This document shows, piece by piece, positions 13,450 through 25,017 of a stretch of 64,000 nt of DNA. Each line of letters starts with the position of its first letter. The stretch's first letter is position 1. Location of the stretch: NCBI RefSeq assembly GCF_954871325.1, contig NC_088775.1, positions 93,181,997 to 93,245,996 of the forward strand, in the 5' to 3' direction. The notes under the pieces were generated by a model that was not told the DNA's origin, ran no database searches, and saw only the letters and a program-made list of their open reading frames with translations. Source of the DNA: Gordionus sp. m RMFG-2023. Its lineage: Eukaryota; Nematomorpha; Gordioida; Chordodea; Parachordodidae. Position numbers and translations under genes: made by a program.

Positions 13450-13849
13450 TAACAACACTAAGTAATGGGTCAGTGACTATGGTAATTTTTATTATGAAAT
13501 ATAAAATAATTTTTCCAAAAATGATTTAAATCATGAATTAGTCACATATAGATTATATGCAATGGGAGTTAGACATGTGGTTATTTCTAAAAAAAAAAAT
13601 TTAATGGCTAAAACCTTTCTGTGAAATGGTAGAAACGTTATTTTTCTAAAGAACCTATATAAGCTTAGGGTATTATCGTCATAATAACCAGCTGTGTCAG
13701 AGACAATAAAAATTTTATTTAGAATTTTACAATTATTAATTTTCCCTATATTCACATTAAAAATTGAGAGTGTTTATGTTGAATGACCGGATTATATATA
13801 GGTGTAGTAGTCGAAACGATTAGAAAATTATTATATTTATGCAATCAGA
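13450..13849 (-). promoter_or_regulatory. orphan copy of the peptide-gene promoter block, next to copy B
   Basis: This block is a diverged paralogue of the sequence upstream of the peptide genes (compare 16600-16890). It shares the TATA-like cttatatagg on the minus strand (13651-13664), the attgtctctgac and agctggttat words and the aaacactctcaa word. Here it is followed on the minus strand by LINE-side sequence rather than a signal-peptide exon. A second copy sits at 40385-40719, also just outside unit start. This suggests that the ancestral locus was a tandem row of peptide genes. Confidence 0.45.
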
Positions 13850-14606
13850 TGTGCCATCACATCTGACCTTCGTTATTTGTCTTTTTAAGAGTTTTAGATT
13901 TCTTAAGTCTAAAAGAACTAAAGTGCTTAGAACTTTTTATTAATGCCTAGGATTAACAGCTTTTGATCCAGGACACCCTGTTTTGGTTTGTTATAAGTGG
14001 TTGGTGGCATTGTTACTTTTCGTATTTTTTTCTGCTTCTTTCTTTTGTTTATTTCGTTTCTATTATTTTTGTTTTTATTATTGTCTCACTTTTTAGGCTG
14101 TTTAGTAGTTCTGTTTCGTTTTAGTGAAACTTTTGGATGACAAAAAATAAAATTTAACTTCTAATATCGCTCCTTGTGTTTTTAGTGAAACATTTGGATG
14201 ATAAAAAATAAAATTTAACTTCTAATATCACTCCTTGTGTGTGTAAGTAAACAGGATTTGTCTAATCATTTATTGATATAGGAAACTAAATTCCATATTA
14301 TACTTATTTTAAAGTTGGATCAGATATTAATTTCGATTGATAATTCGATTTTTAAGTTTAAATGAATTGAATATTGATTTAAATTAAAATCAATCAATCA
14401 TTAATTTTCTGGAGAAGGGTACACTGGGGAAAAAAATTTAAAATATTGATTTTCCAAGAGGAGGTTAAAATCTTGAAATTATATTTCTACTTTTGGATCT
14501 TTATTTGTTATAAAAACTTTCTTTTATTAGAAAAGTACGATAAATGAATTAGAATTATTATACCATAAATTAATCATAATATTTTTATAACAAATATTCA
14601 ATTGGT

Positions 14607-14895
14607 TTAGTAAGGATATTCAGAAACATAACTTCCNNNNNNNNNNNNNNNNNNNNNNNNNNNNNNNNNNNNNNNNNNNNNNNNNNNNNNNNNNNNNNNN
14701 NNNNNNNNNNNNNNNNNNNNNNNNNNNNNNNNNNNNNNNNNNNNNNNNNNNNNNNNNNNNNNNNNNNNNNNNNNNNNNNNNNNNNNNNNNNNNNNNNNNN
14801 NNNNNNNNNNNNNNNNNNNNNNNNNNNNNNNNNNNNAAATCTAGGATACTCACCATAGAAACCCCCATACACACCACCATATGGGTAACCGCCAT
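14607..14895 (-). pseudogene. fused Gly/Tyr-rich terminal exon, copy B, spanning the N gap
   Basis: Reading the minus strand, GGYPYGGVYGG runs straight into FYGEYPRF, which then meets the gap. On the other side GSYVSEYPY follows and ends with a stop at 14607. The first part belongs to the exon type at 6766, the second to the type at 6135, so the two exons have been joined by a deletion between them. The flanks of the 200 N match copy C as if nothing were missing. Whether the exon is expressed is unknown, and no standard acceptor is obvious next to the AAAG array. Confidence 0.5.
14637..14836. other. assembly gap, 200 N
   Basis: A round-number run of N. The bases on either side (ending acttcc, restarting aaatctagg) are adjacent in copy C, so the true gap may be near zero. 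Confidence 0.95.
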
Positions 14896-14967
14896 TTTTT
14901 TTATTCTTCTTTCTTAGATATTACATTTGAATTATAGCTCATTATACTATGACTTTCAAAAACTTTC

Positions 14968-15165
<198 letters not shown>

Positions 15166-15433
15166 TTCCTTTTCAGAACTTATGATTTTAAATATTATGA
15201 TTTGTTATAAATCTTATTTATCACAACATACAATTGAGAAATTTTTAAAAACCTCCAAATTAAATACTAAATATTATGCATGAATCTACTCTTTTTTTTA
15301 TTAAAAAAGTATGATAAATTTAATGATTATTATACGATAAATTAATCACAAAATTGTTATAATTATATTATATATAAGAATGAACAAATCTTCAGTCAGC
15401 AGGAATTTTGGCATGGGCATGTACAATAAAAAT

Positions 15434-15645
15434 TTATTTCAAACGTCCCCAACCAGATACAGTCAAAAGAGTACCCTTTATAAGATTTTGCGACACCGCG
15501 ACCGCCAAAACCTATTAAATAAATAAATGATGAAAAATTTATCCATCTCTTTTTATTTAAATTTAATTTGGCCCATAATTTATGTTAGAAAAAAAGTAAA
15601 ACTTACCACCACAAGGAGTATGAGTATCGAAGTGAAATATTTCAT
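15434..15645 (-). CDS. small secreted peptide, copy B (two exons, shortened to 38 aa)
   Basis: Exon 1 (15607-15645) encodes MKYFTSILILLVV with a gtaagt donor. Exon 2 (15434-15511) follows a tttaatag acceptor and reads VLAVAVSQNLIKG, then TLLTVSGWGRLK and a stop. The usual tail HAHAKIPAD is still present in the same frame just after that stop, so the copy is shortened by a nonsense change rather than lost. The signal peptide is strongly hydrophobic. The mature part would be only about 15-20 residues. This makes it a candidate pseudogene, although a short peptide could still be made. Confidence 0.6.
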
Positions 15646-15746
15646 TCTTATCGCGAGTGTATCTAAAATTAATTTTATTTTTGAAAAATAGGAATAAAGA
15701 GTATAACTACACATGATGAAACTCCATGATAACAACATCATAAAAG

Positions 15747-16546
15747 TAGGGCTGTGCCGATTCACGCATATTTCACTGATCCGATCCGATATTTAAATTG
15801 ATTTTTCACCACCTCTCTTTGAACCAAATGTAAATTAAGAAATCAATAATTTTTTATGTAAAAAATCGAATTATGCATTTAATTTCAATTTTTTTGTATT
15901 TCTAAAAATTAAGACTGTAATTAAAAAAACAAAATAATATTATTATTTATTTAATAATATATCCAATTAGTGTTGTTAAATGGCTCGTTTTGAACTTGCT
16001 TTTTAAAACGGCTAACTCAATATTTTAGCCAGAAAAATATTTCCTAAGCTTATTAGATTTCGATAATATATGTCTAGACCTATGTTCCTTCTACTAGCTA
16101 AATCTTCAGGGTTGCTAATATTTATCTGGATGAAATATCGAGTTAGACATTACATTTTATGTTGGTATGAATTATAAAAATTATAATATTTAATATATAA
16201 AATTATAATATATTCTATTTTTTTTTAAAAAAATATGAGAAACTCTAGATTTTCTGGCAATTAAATAATAAAATTGACGCTAATTATTTAAAAAGATTTA
16301 AAATAAATAAAACTTTGGGTGAAACTTTGAAAATACTATAAATCTTTTTAAAAAAATTAATAATATTTAGATGAGCTGTACTGAATTCGCATTGTTTAAA
16401 AAAAAATAGTTAGAAAATATTATAATAATGTATAAATAAATATACATGACATAAAATAACACAAATAAAGTAAAAAGATCGGTTTTCTAAAAAACGCTAA
16501 ATATTGGTGCCGATCAGATCCGATATTTAACATAGGCACAGCCCTA
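15747..16546. mobile_element. hAT-type MITE, copy B (800 bp)
   Basis: Ends tagggctgtgcc and ggcacagcccta are flanked by cataaaag on both sides, an exact 8-bp duplication. It is homologous to 7625-8475 with small internal deletions, in the same place upstream of the peptide gene. Confidence 0.88.
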
Positions 16547-16599
16547 CATAAAAGTATCTTAATTTGTTTCAAAAATAATCATTTAAAAGATTAATGACC

Positions 16600-16890
16600 A
16601 TGGTAATTTTTTAGTATATATAAAATAATTTTTTCCAAAATGATTTAAATCGTGAATTAGTTCCATATACCTAAATGCAATAATGGTACTAGATAGGTAG
16701 TTATTTTTTAAAAATTAAGAATCTATATAAGGAACTTAGGGCATTATCGCCATGATAACCAGCTATGTCAGAGACAATGCACAAAAATATTGTTTAGAAT
16801 TGTACAATTGCTAATTTTCCCTATATTCAGATTAAAAATTGAGAGTGTTTATGTTGAAAGACCGGATTTTATATAAGGTATTCCTAAGAG
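16600..16890 (-). promoter_or_regulatory. conserved promoter-like block upstream of the peptide gene
   Basis: All six gene copies keep this block beyond the hAT MITE. On the gene strand it has a ttatataaaatccgg word, attgtctctgac next to the partial dyad around agctggttat, and a second TATA-like cttatatagg. The second TATA-like sites lie near 8651 (A), 16721 (B), 27661 (C), 37949 (D), 43664 (E) and 52591 (F). With an acceptor-like ttttag about 15-20 bp before the ATG, the simplest reading is a 5' untranslated exon here and an intron containing the MITE. This is inference. A trans-splice acceptor is the alternative. Confidence 0.4.
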
Positions 16891-17993
16891 ATTAGAAAAT
16901 AAATATTTTATATATGAAGGGGTTATTAAACGAATTCATGATCTAAATTATCTTTTTATATTCACAATATTTTGATAGTTGGTAGTAGAGCTAAATTAAT
17001 TTAAGTTATTCTTGTTAAAATTTATGAAAGAAATGCCTTTATGATTCAATGGGAGGGTGTAATTTATAATAGGAAAAGATAGCCACCGAAGGCGGCGAGA
17101 ATTTTTCTATGGCCGTAGGTATAGGTTTTTGAGAAGGGTTTGCATCCAGTGAAAACCCTGTCATGTAGAGGCTGCCTAAAACGATCAGAAAAAATATTGA
17201 ATTTTAACTTCTTAATGCCAAGATAAAAGACTTGATTGTCTAGATAAAAAAAATACTAAATTGTTCACGTATAAAACTGAAACGTTTAGATTAAAAAAAA
17301 TTGAATAACTCAGAAAATGGTCTTCGATTTTAAGAAAAAATATCTGTGAAAGCAAAGTAAAATCTAAGATTTTTAGTATTTTTTTAAAAAAACTCTGATC
17401 AAGTGTTTCTTTAATTCTGAGCGAGATAATATAACCATAAAATATTTCTTATTTTTTAAATTGTGTTAAATGAAAAAAATATAATAAAATAATTGCATTT
17501 AACAAATCCACTAGTTATAATTATAAATATACATAATGTAAGGTAAAATAACCAAAATTGATATATATATTTTTTTAAAGTTTTAATTTTCTAAATATTA
17601 ATGTTTTTTGATAAATAATATATCACTTAATTATTTTTTTTATATAATTAACCTAAAAGTAACGAAGTCTAATTTAAATCTAGTTGCTTAAATGCTCCTT
17701 TTTTGAAAAGTAACGATAGTGCGTTACTCTTAAGTAAGTAACGGTAGAGCGCTTCTCTTAAAGAAATACCGAAGAGGTAGCTGTAGAGCGCTACTTTGGA
17801 AAGTTTAACGTTTAACGAAAATACTGCCCTTTTAAAAGGTATAAAATGCTATAAGTGTTATAATAATAATTTAGGTTAAAAGAAAATTGTATAAACCATG
17901 GTTTCGCGGGTAAGAGCAAAAGAGTATAGCTTAAAAAAATTCTGGTCGGCAGAGACTCGGGTCGAGTTTAAAAATAATTAAATATATAAATAT

Positions 17994-18162
17994 CAGAGTT
18001 GTTAAAAGATTCTTTTTAAATGGATCTAGATATAGATACATCGTCTAAAATAATATCTAGATACAGATATTTTAATCAAAAAACTATCTAGATACAGATA
18101 CCACATTTTAATATCTAGATACAGGATCTAGATATTTGTATCTAGATCCTTTAACAACTCTG
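17994..18162. mobile_element. 169-bp CAGAGTTGTTAAA MITE, copy B
   Basis: Ends cagagttgttaaaagat and atcctttaacaactctg are inverted repeats, flanked by AT-rich sequence (atatatat-like) that could be an 8-bp duplication. The interior repeats tagatacagatat in both directions. The ends match those of the BED-type hATs at 34506 and 60330, so those elements may have supplied its transposase. Confidence 0.8.
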
Positions 18163-18659
18163 ATATATATATAACAAGGGTCCGATTTAAAATTAAGACC
18201 TCTACGGGGCCTCCGCTATAAATAATACATAATTTATTTTTCTTTACCTTCTTGAGAAAAAGAGAATTGATGGATATTCCTTTTAATAAATTTTGAAAAA
18301 ATATATTGTCTTCTTAAATAGTTTTGAATGAAAATGTTTGCCTTAATGAAGAGAGTAATAAAAAATATTATAAATAATACAAAATATTGTTTGTTAGTAA
18401 ATATATAATTAGTTAATAAAACATTTATTTTATGCCAACTAATGTATATTAGTTGTTTTTTTTGTAATTTTAATAAATAATAACAAAAAATAATCATAAA
18501 TATTTCTTAGAATATAGAAAGAGATGTCACTGAAAGAACGGAGGAATTCAATTTTACAAAGGGAATAATATATTCCTATTTGCCTGTGCAAAGGGTAAAT
18601 ATATAGGATCACTTCTCGCTTAAAGTGTTTAGATCAAATATTTGTGATAAAAAAATTTT

Positions 18660-18805
18660 AAACACGCGATACGATTAGTGAAAGCCCACGGTCCTGCCTT
18701 CGGTCCAAACCGGGACGAAACACGCGGACCAGGTTACGGTACTCAAATAAAAGACCAGTTCAACCCGTAGTTTTAAATTAAAAGGTCTCATGGCTGGTCT
18801 TTCAA
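18660..18805. other. GC-richer arm segment with a hairpin
   Basis: The stretch with cggtcctgccttcggtcc and gcggaccaggttacggtac stands out from its AT-rich surroundings and is kept in C, D, F and G. It is followed by aaagaccag and, about 38 bp later, ctggtcttt, a possible hairpin that also survives in F. No tRNA fold or pol III boxes could be recognised. Confidence 0.4.
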
Positions 18806-19389
18806 TTATTTTTTATTATATTTTTTAAAAAATAAATTTACGTTTTCTCATAATAAATAATAACAAATATTCAATTTAAAATTAAATGGCTATTTTTTTT
18901 GATAAACTGAATCATAAAATCAAATAAGGTAGCTCTTCTAAAAAGTAATATATAAAATGAGATATACACAAAAAATTAATACTAAAAAATTTATATGAAT
19001 CTTTCTTTTTTTCTTTAATATAGAAATGCAATTTATAAAAAGTATCTTAATTGCGTGTTTTTATTTATTGCTTTGAGCAGTAATTTATGCAAAGACAGAT
19101 TAAATATTTTGTTGTATAAAAAGGGTGGGGAAGGGGAATATTGTAATAATATAAGCACTAGATCATTGCAGATAAGTAACCGATCTGACAAAACCGGATA
19201 GTTCGACAGCCGGGTTCAGTATCTTATAATAAAATTTTGGTTTGAACGAATCAAACTATTTGTATTAGAATAAATTTGGTATTCGTATTCGATTCAAATT
19301 TTTCGTTGAAAAAAAAATTAATTTTTTTGTTTTTAACCGTATCAACTTTTAAACATTAAAATTATTATAATAATCTGGTGACAAAAAAA

Positions 19390-19830
19390 CATGAATTAAA
19401 TTATTAACGAATGCTATTAATTCAATTTATAAATGCCAGGCCAAATTTTATGGCCAAAAATTTGTCATATTAATATATAAAAATTTAAGGACTGTCCCAA
19501 TCAATTTTTTTTAACGGTAAATCTAATTTTTAAACATTACATTATTATAATAATCTTGTAACAAAAAAACACCCAAATAAATTATTAACGAATGCGTATT
19601 AATTCAATTTATAAATGCCAGGCCAAATTTTATGGCCAAAAATTTGTCATATTAATAAAAAAAAATTTAAGGACTGTCCCAATCAATTTTTTTTAACCGT
19701 AAATCTAATTTTTAAACATAAGATTATTATAAAAATCTGGTGACAATAAAACATGCGATTGAATTATTAACGAATGCGTATTAATTCAATTTATAAATGC
19801 CAGGCCAAATTTTATGGCCATTGTTTTATT
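19390..19830. repeat. about 180-bp tandem repeat in the type II arm, copy B
   Basis: The word aaatgccaggccaaatttta occurs at about 19432, 19612 and 19794, giving three units with a 180-182 bp period. The same repeat has one unit in C (25380-25480), about two in D (34010-34210), two in F (55260-55530) and two in G (58980-59290). Confidence 0.75.
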
Positions 19831-20047
19831 TAATTAGCTATAAAATTATTCCTTGTGAAATAATTTACAAAATGCAGCCAAAATATTTTAAAATTTTAAA
19901 AATAAATTATGCCCGGCTTAAAATTAGGATTCTAGGTTTGGGCTAATAAAAAAAAATTCCTTGGGGAAATTAGTTAGAGGCCCTAGAAAATCGTTTTCTC
20001 TGCATGTCTCTGAAAAATATAATGCATTTAAATGTTTGGAGAAATTA

Positions 20048-20165
20048 ACAAAAATAAATGTTTAGAAATCATAAAAATAAATGTTTAGAAATCATAAAAA
20101 TAAATGTTTAGAAATCATAAAAATAAATGTTTAGAAATCATAAAAATAAATGTTTAGAAATCATA
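20048..20165. repeat. 23-bp tandem repeat, five copies
   Basis: Five copies of aaaaataaatgtttagaaatcat in direct order. Corresponding arms in C and G have only one unit, so the expansion is specific to copy B. Confidence 0.85.
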
Positions 20166-20419
20166 AAAATTTTGTCAAAAGCTAAATATTTCCCTTATTG
20201 CATTTATAGACTTAGCCAAATTTTTCCCTAAGTGGCGAGATAACTTTTTGGCTTAGCCATGTTTATTAATCGATACCATGGGATGCTCGCAAAACGACGC
20301 TAGGGATATACAACCACCCAAGAAAATCATTATACGTCAATTATTAAAAAAACTTAATGGCTAAATTTATATATGGGCCATTCCACGTCAATCGATCACG
20401 ATTCGGCCGAGCCCCTTTA

Positions 20420-20930
20420 AAATTGTAAAGGCGTTAATCGTATAATAAACATACCTGAGAAGCAAAGTTAGGTAATAGCCGTATTATTTTGGCTCAGACT
20501 AAGCCTAAGCTGATTTATTTTGGCCAAGACCAAGCTTAAGCCTATTATTTTAGGCTATGGCTAAGCATGAGCCGATTTATGGTATGTTAACTTTTAAATG
20601 TGAGATGTGACAATTTTCATCCTTCTGAATAAAATTATTATAAATGTTAGTAATGCATAACAATAGCCAACAGTAATGCTTAAACTCAACCTAAGACAAT
20701 TAAAATCAGCTTCAGCTAAGCCTTAACCAAATTTCATTTTGGCTTAGCCAAAAAGAAATTTTCTTAGGGTTACCCTTAGTCTAAATAAATCAGCTAGGGC
20801 TTAGCCTTAACCAAAAAAAGCTTTAAGCCGTAGCTAAATATTATTGGCGTAAGCTTAACCTTATACAAAAAATATTGGCTAAATCTAAGCCGTTTAAACA
20901 ACTAAGATTATTAAATATTTTAGAATGCGG
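20420..20930 (-). repeat. GGCTTAG-word repeat element, copy 1
   Basis: An imperfect, two-directional mesh of ggcttagcc, ttagcctaag and ggctaag words. Diverged copies occur at 32575-32990 and 63215-63720 (the latter inverted relative to this one). All copies end near actttgcttctc and a tttattat-cgattaac word, so it is one repeat family rather than free simple sequence. Confidence 0.65.
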
Positions 20931-21476
20931 ATTGCGTCTAAATAATTACAAATGATAAAAAGGTTAATTAATTTATACACTGCCTTAATTGATAATGGTT
21001 TTTAAAAACCGCTAAAACTATGTATTTCTTAGCAACCTACATTGACAAAAGGTCATGATATAATATAATGTTGTGTTACCATTCAATATTTTATAAAATA
21101 AACTAATAAAGTCGGCCTAGAATTGGACTGCTCCACTGCAAATGTTTAAAATGAGAAAATCAACATTAAAGTTTAAAATTAAATATTGGAAAAACTTATT
21201 GCTCAATTTAATTAAAAATTTCAGAGATAATTTATCATTTTGTTACTTAATTATAGCCTTAAAAATTTTTGCTCAAAAAATTTAAATATAAAATTTATTT
21301 AATAAAATCAAAATGCAAGTGGAGCAAATATAACACTTTATGATTTTTTTTAATGTTCAAAATGCTGCATTTACATTTTATTAATCTAATTTAATAAATA
21401 AATTAACTATATCTTTTTTTTCTTTTCTATTTTATTCATACATAAAATAAAAATGAATATAGAATAAAATTAATAT

Positions 21477-23090
21477 TTAATTAATAATTTTTTCCATATG
21501 TTCTCTATCAGCTCTGGGCATAAACTCTAACATTGTTCTAATATCTTTTTTAGTCTCATCGTTAATTTTACCATTCATTCTCGGGATCAATTTAATATTT
21601 GAAAAATTTATAGTAACTAATTCTTGGTCTAAATTTGATCTACGTGTTATCGAATCCTGTAAAATTGATACTTTAATCACATTATTGGATTTAAATGATA
21701 ATCTATATTGCAAAGAAAAAGGTTCAGTTTTTGAGATTTTTTTTGACTTTAATTTAGTGAATGGTATATGGTTAAATTTGAATTTTTTTGATGAAAAATG
21801 GAAATCGAAATAATTATTTAGGGTCATTTCAATCACCTCAAATGGGTTTTTGCGATTTACCTTATTAATCTATAAAAAGTTAGAGAGCTATAGATTTCAT
21901 GTTTTCTTAAACATCTTTCAATTTGACTATGTATTGAATCGACCCCTTGTAAAATTGAATGGCCAGGAGCACCATATTTGATTTGAATTGTTTTGATTTG
22001 ACTTGTCGTATTATTAGCTAAATAATGTTTTAAAGCATAAATTATAATGGAATTTTTATTTTGGGCCACACAAGAATCAGCCCATATGATTAGATGAGGG
22101 ATAGTTGGAAATTTTTTAAATATCACATTTACTAATGTTATCACACTGCAAGCAATATCATTACCAGTTCTTCCATTTTGACCTTGATACTAAATAGCAC
22201 AATACCCAGATTTGTCTTGACTACAATATGCAGTTTCATTATACAGACAATTTTCTTTTATAATATGAAGATCCAACCTCAGATTTTGGTAATGTTATAA
22301 CATTTAGAAGGTCAAATGATATGACTAAAATTTTTTTTGACCTACCTATAATTCTATCCATATATTTTTCAACTAGTTTCAACATAATTTTCATGATGTT
22401 TATTGTAATTAAAAATATCATGTTCATTCATATTTTCTTTATTAATTAAATATCGTTCACATTTATCACATCTATATTTAACTGGTTAAGAAAATCCAAT
22501 ATTAAAATTATTTTTAAATATTGTTGTGTAATAATGAGCTTTAACAGGAATTCTTGATAATTCCTCACATTTTTTTATAACATATATGATAAAGTATTTT
22601 ATAATTGAGACTTCCCTCAAAGTATTCCTTTGAAGAATCTTTTCGCTTATAATGAGAATGCACTTTTGGAATGGTATTTATGTGATCAATGATGAAATCT
22701 TTATCCTGATCAGAAATAACTTTTTTAGTATTTTTACCTTTTCTAGGAGCCAAATAAGTTCCAGTATTTTGGTATAAATGTTTAAAAAAATATCTAATTC
22801 GTTTATTACTTATATCAAATGTTTGTAAAAAAAATTGTCTGCAAACTCTAACTTTCATTCTCCACTTCAAAAATATAGTATAAATAGTTTTTATAATTTA
22901 AAGAATCTTTTACTCTTCTTTTACATGGAGACCTAACAATAAATTCGCTATAGAAATATCGCTTAGCTTCATCAGTTAAGCTCCAAAAAACTTCATGAAT
23001 AATTTTTCTCTGATCTGAATTTACTTTTAGATGACATTGAAATATACATTTATTAGAATGATCATTCTGAACCATCCTTGCTCTTTTCAA
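21477..23090 (-). pseudogene. transposase-like gene of T1, broken
   Basis: Four open pieces read in order on the minus strand. The N-terminal piece is KRARMVQNDHSNKCIFQCH with a SPCKRRVKDSLNY motif. The second is VCRQFFLQTFDISNKRI followed by a GKN and DKDFIIDHIN region and VHSHYKRKDSSKEYF. After a disrupted Cys-containing linker (DKCERY) comes a core with IIWADSCVAQNKNS and YGAPGHSILQGVDSIHSQIE, then KHEIY and a C-terminal piece. This order is what I associate with arthropod and cnidarian proteins carrying a DUF7869 domain, which I take to be RNase H-like transposases. The Asp in WAD and in GVDS are likely catalytic or structural. At least four stops or frameshifts interrupt it. The family assignment is from memory of motifs. 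Confidence 0.65.
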
Positions 23091-23164
23091 ATCACTTTGA
23101 TAGAGATATATGCCTCACCACATACCCTTAGTCTTTTTCTTTCATTTGCTTTGCTTCTAGAAAT

Positions 23165-23960
23165 ATTAAAAAATTGTTAAATTTCATTATAAATATTAAA
23201 ATTTTCAATTTTTATGAGCAAGTAATGCTTAATAATTTATTTAAATTATGAAAGTAAATTATTAAAAAAATTGTTAAATTTCATTATAAAGATTGTATTT
23301 TCAATTTTTATATATGAGCAAGTAATTCTTAAAAAATTATTTAAATTATGAAAGTAAATTATTAAAAAATTGTTAAATTTCATTATAAAGATTGTATTTT
23401 CAATTTTTATATGAGCAAGTAATGCTTAATAATTTAATTAAATTATGAAAGTAAATTATTAAAAAATTGTTAAATTTCATTATAAAGATTGTATTTTTAA
23501 TTTTTATATGAGCAAGTAATGCTTAAAAATTTATTTAAATTATGAAAGTAAATTATTAAAAAATTGTTTGATTTTATTATAAAGATTGTATTTTTACTTT
23601 TTATATGAGCAAATAATGCTTAATAATTTATTTAAATTATGAGCAAGTTAATTATTAAAAAATTGTTAAATTTTATTATAATTTAATTTTCAATTTTTAT
23701 ATGAGCAAGTAATGCATAATAATTTACTTAAATTATAAGCATAATTTAAAAATTTGTTAAATTTCATTATAAAGATTGTATTTTCAATTTTTATATGAGC
23801 AAGTAATGCTTAATAATATATTTAAATTATGAAAGTAAATTATTAAAAAATTGTTAAATTTCATTATAAAGATTGTATTTTTAATTTTTATATGAGCAAG
23901 TAATTCATAATAATTTACTTAAATTATAAGCATAATTTAAAAAAATTGTTAAATTTATTA
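23165..23960. repeat. 97-bp subterminal tandem repeat of T1, about eight units
   Basis: The word gagcaagtaatgctt or a close variant recurs at about 23216, 23316, 23413, 23510, 23607, 23703, 23797 and 23893, giving a period near 97 bp. Each unit also has aaaaaattgttaaatttcattat and gattgtatttt words. It lies just upstream of the transposase start. T2 has the same array. Confidence 0.85.
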
Positions 23961-24619
23961 TTGTATATAATAAAAAATTTACCTTGACATTTAATTTGGA
24001 ATAGAGATATGGAATGAAAATATCTTACGATTCAATATAGAAAAAAAAAATTAAAATAGGAGGGAAGACAACAGGTGATTAAATAACATAATAGGATAGG
24101 CCAAACAAAAAATACATCGTTATATGCAAATAGCGCATTGACAGAGCTATAACTTTAGCAAAATTTAATTTAATCTAGTTTTTATTTATATTTATATTGG
24201 GAATAAATTAGTAATTATCCACTTCTAACTCAAAAAATTTGAAAATGTCGAGTGGAGCACTCCAATTCTGAGAATATGGAGGTAGATACGTAATCGAGAA
24301 AATTATTGTGAGATATTATATTTCTAAAATATTATCTACCATTTCTTTAGATATATAAAAGAGAGTTGATGATATTTACTAGGAAGGCAGGTGATCAAAA
24401 AGAGTAAAATATTTATTTTATTTAATTTAACATTTTAAATTTTTCTCTATATACAAAATTCTTGTCTTTATATACATTTTTTATAAGAGCGTATTTACAT
24501 GTTAATATTTACGAAATTAATATAATTTAAAAGGTCCTTAAAAAAAGAAAAGATTTTTACAAGGTCATAAATTACAAAGTAAAAAATATTCAAATTATAT
24601 ATTAACAGTTGACTATTAT

Positions 24620-25017
24620 TGCTTATCTAAATTATGCAGTCAAATACTCTCAGCTAATAATCTAAAATTACATAGTCACACAAATGATAATTGCTGGTTT
24701 TACGATGTAAACTCAAATCAGAATTTATTATGTTAGATAAAATGATAAAACGAAAACACTAAAAATCTTTAGAAGTATTATGCAAATGAAGCCTTCTGTT
24801 ATTTACACGGTAAGAATGTCATATTAGAAATGAAAAAAATAGTAACTAGAAAAAAAGGAGCAGTATGATATGATAAAACTAATTAAGATTTTGTATCATT
24901 GTCGTACCACCTCTATTGGTATGTTATGCTTTGAAATAATAGTTGTAATAATAACAAATACCTTAGAGATTCCTTTTACCTACAATTTGATGTATTATAT
25001 ATTATTTTACTATAAAT
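24620..25017. other. palindrome spacer related to the outer end of type I units
   Basis: Words such as gataaaacgaaaacact, aatctttagaag and gtcgtaccacctct match 11330-11600 in copy A and 46140-46400 in copy E. It recurs at 58060-58450 beside T2. The T-element therefore sits in sequence that was originally the outer flank of the peptide-gene unit. No gene is supported. Confidence 0.55.

Larger units (their letters stand above)
21111..24270 (-). mobile_element. DNA transposon T1 with DUF7869-like transposase
   Basis: The left end has an inverted-repeat end gtcggcctagaattgg followed by actgctccact. The right end keeps the complement (gtggagcactccaattct) but lacks the last bases. T2 has that end complete, so about 80 bp covering the end and flank were lost here. 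Inside, from right to left, are a leader, eight 97-bp tandem units and the transposase frames on the minus strand. Comparing the T1 left flank (taataaa) with the T2 right flank (tgataaa) suggests a target duplication of about 7 bp, not proven. The copy is not autonomous now. Confidence 0.72.

Noticed and set aside
14585-14895. Open frames across the N gap counted as 91-95 residue proteins
   Set aside because: Most residues are undetermined; only the short flanking parts carry information.
18660-18805. tRNA-derived SINE or tRNA gene in the GC-richer arm segment
   Set aside because: No cloverleaf and no convincing A and B boxes in either orientation.
23165-23960. CRISPR-like regular repeats
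   Set aside because: Units of 97 bp are contiguous tandem repeats without unique spacers, inside a eukaryotic transposon.
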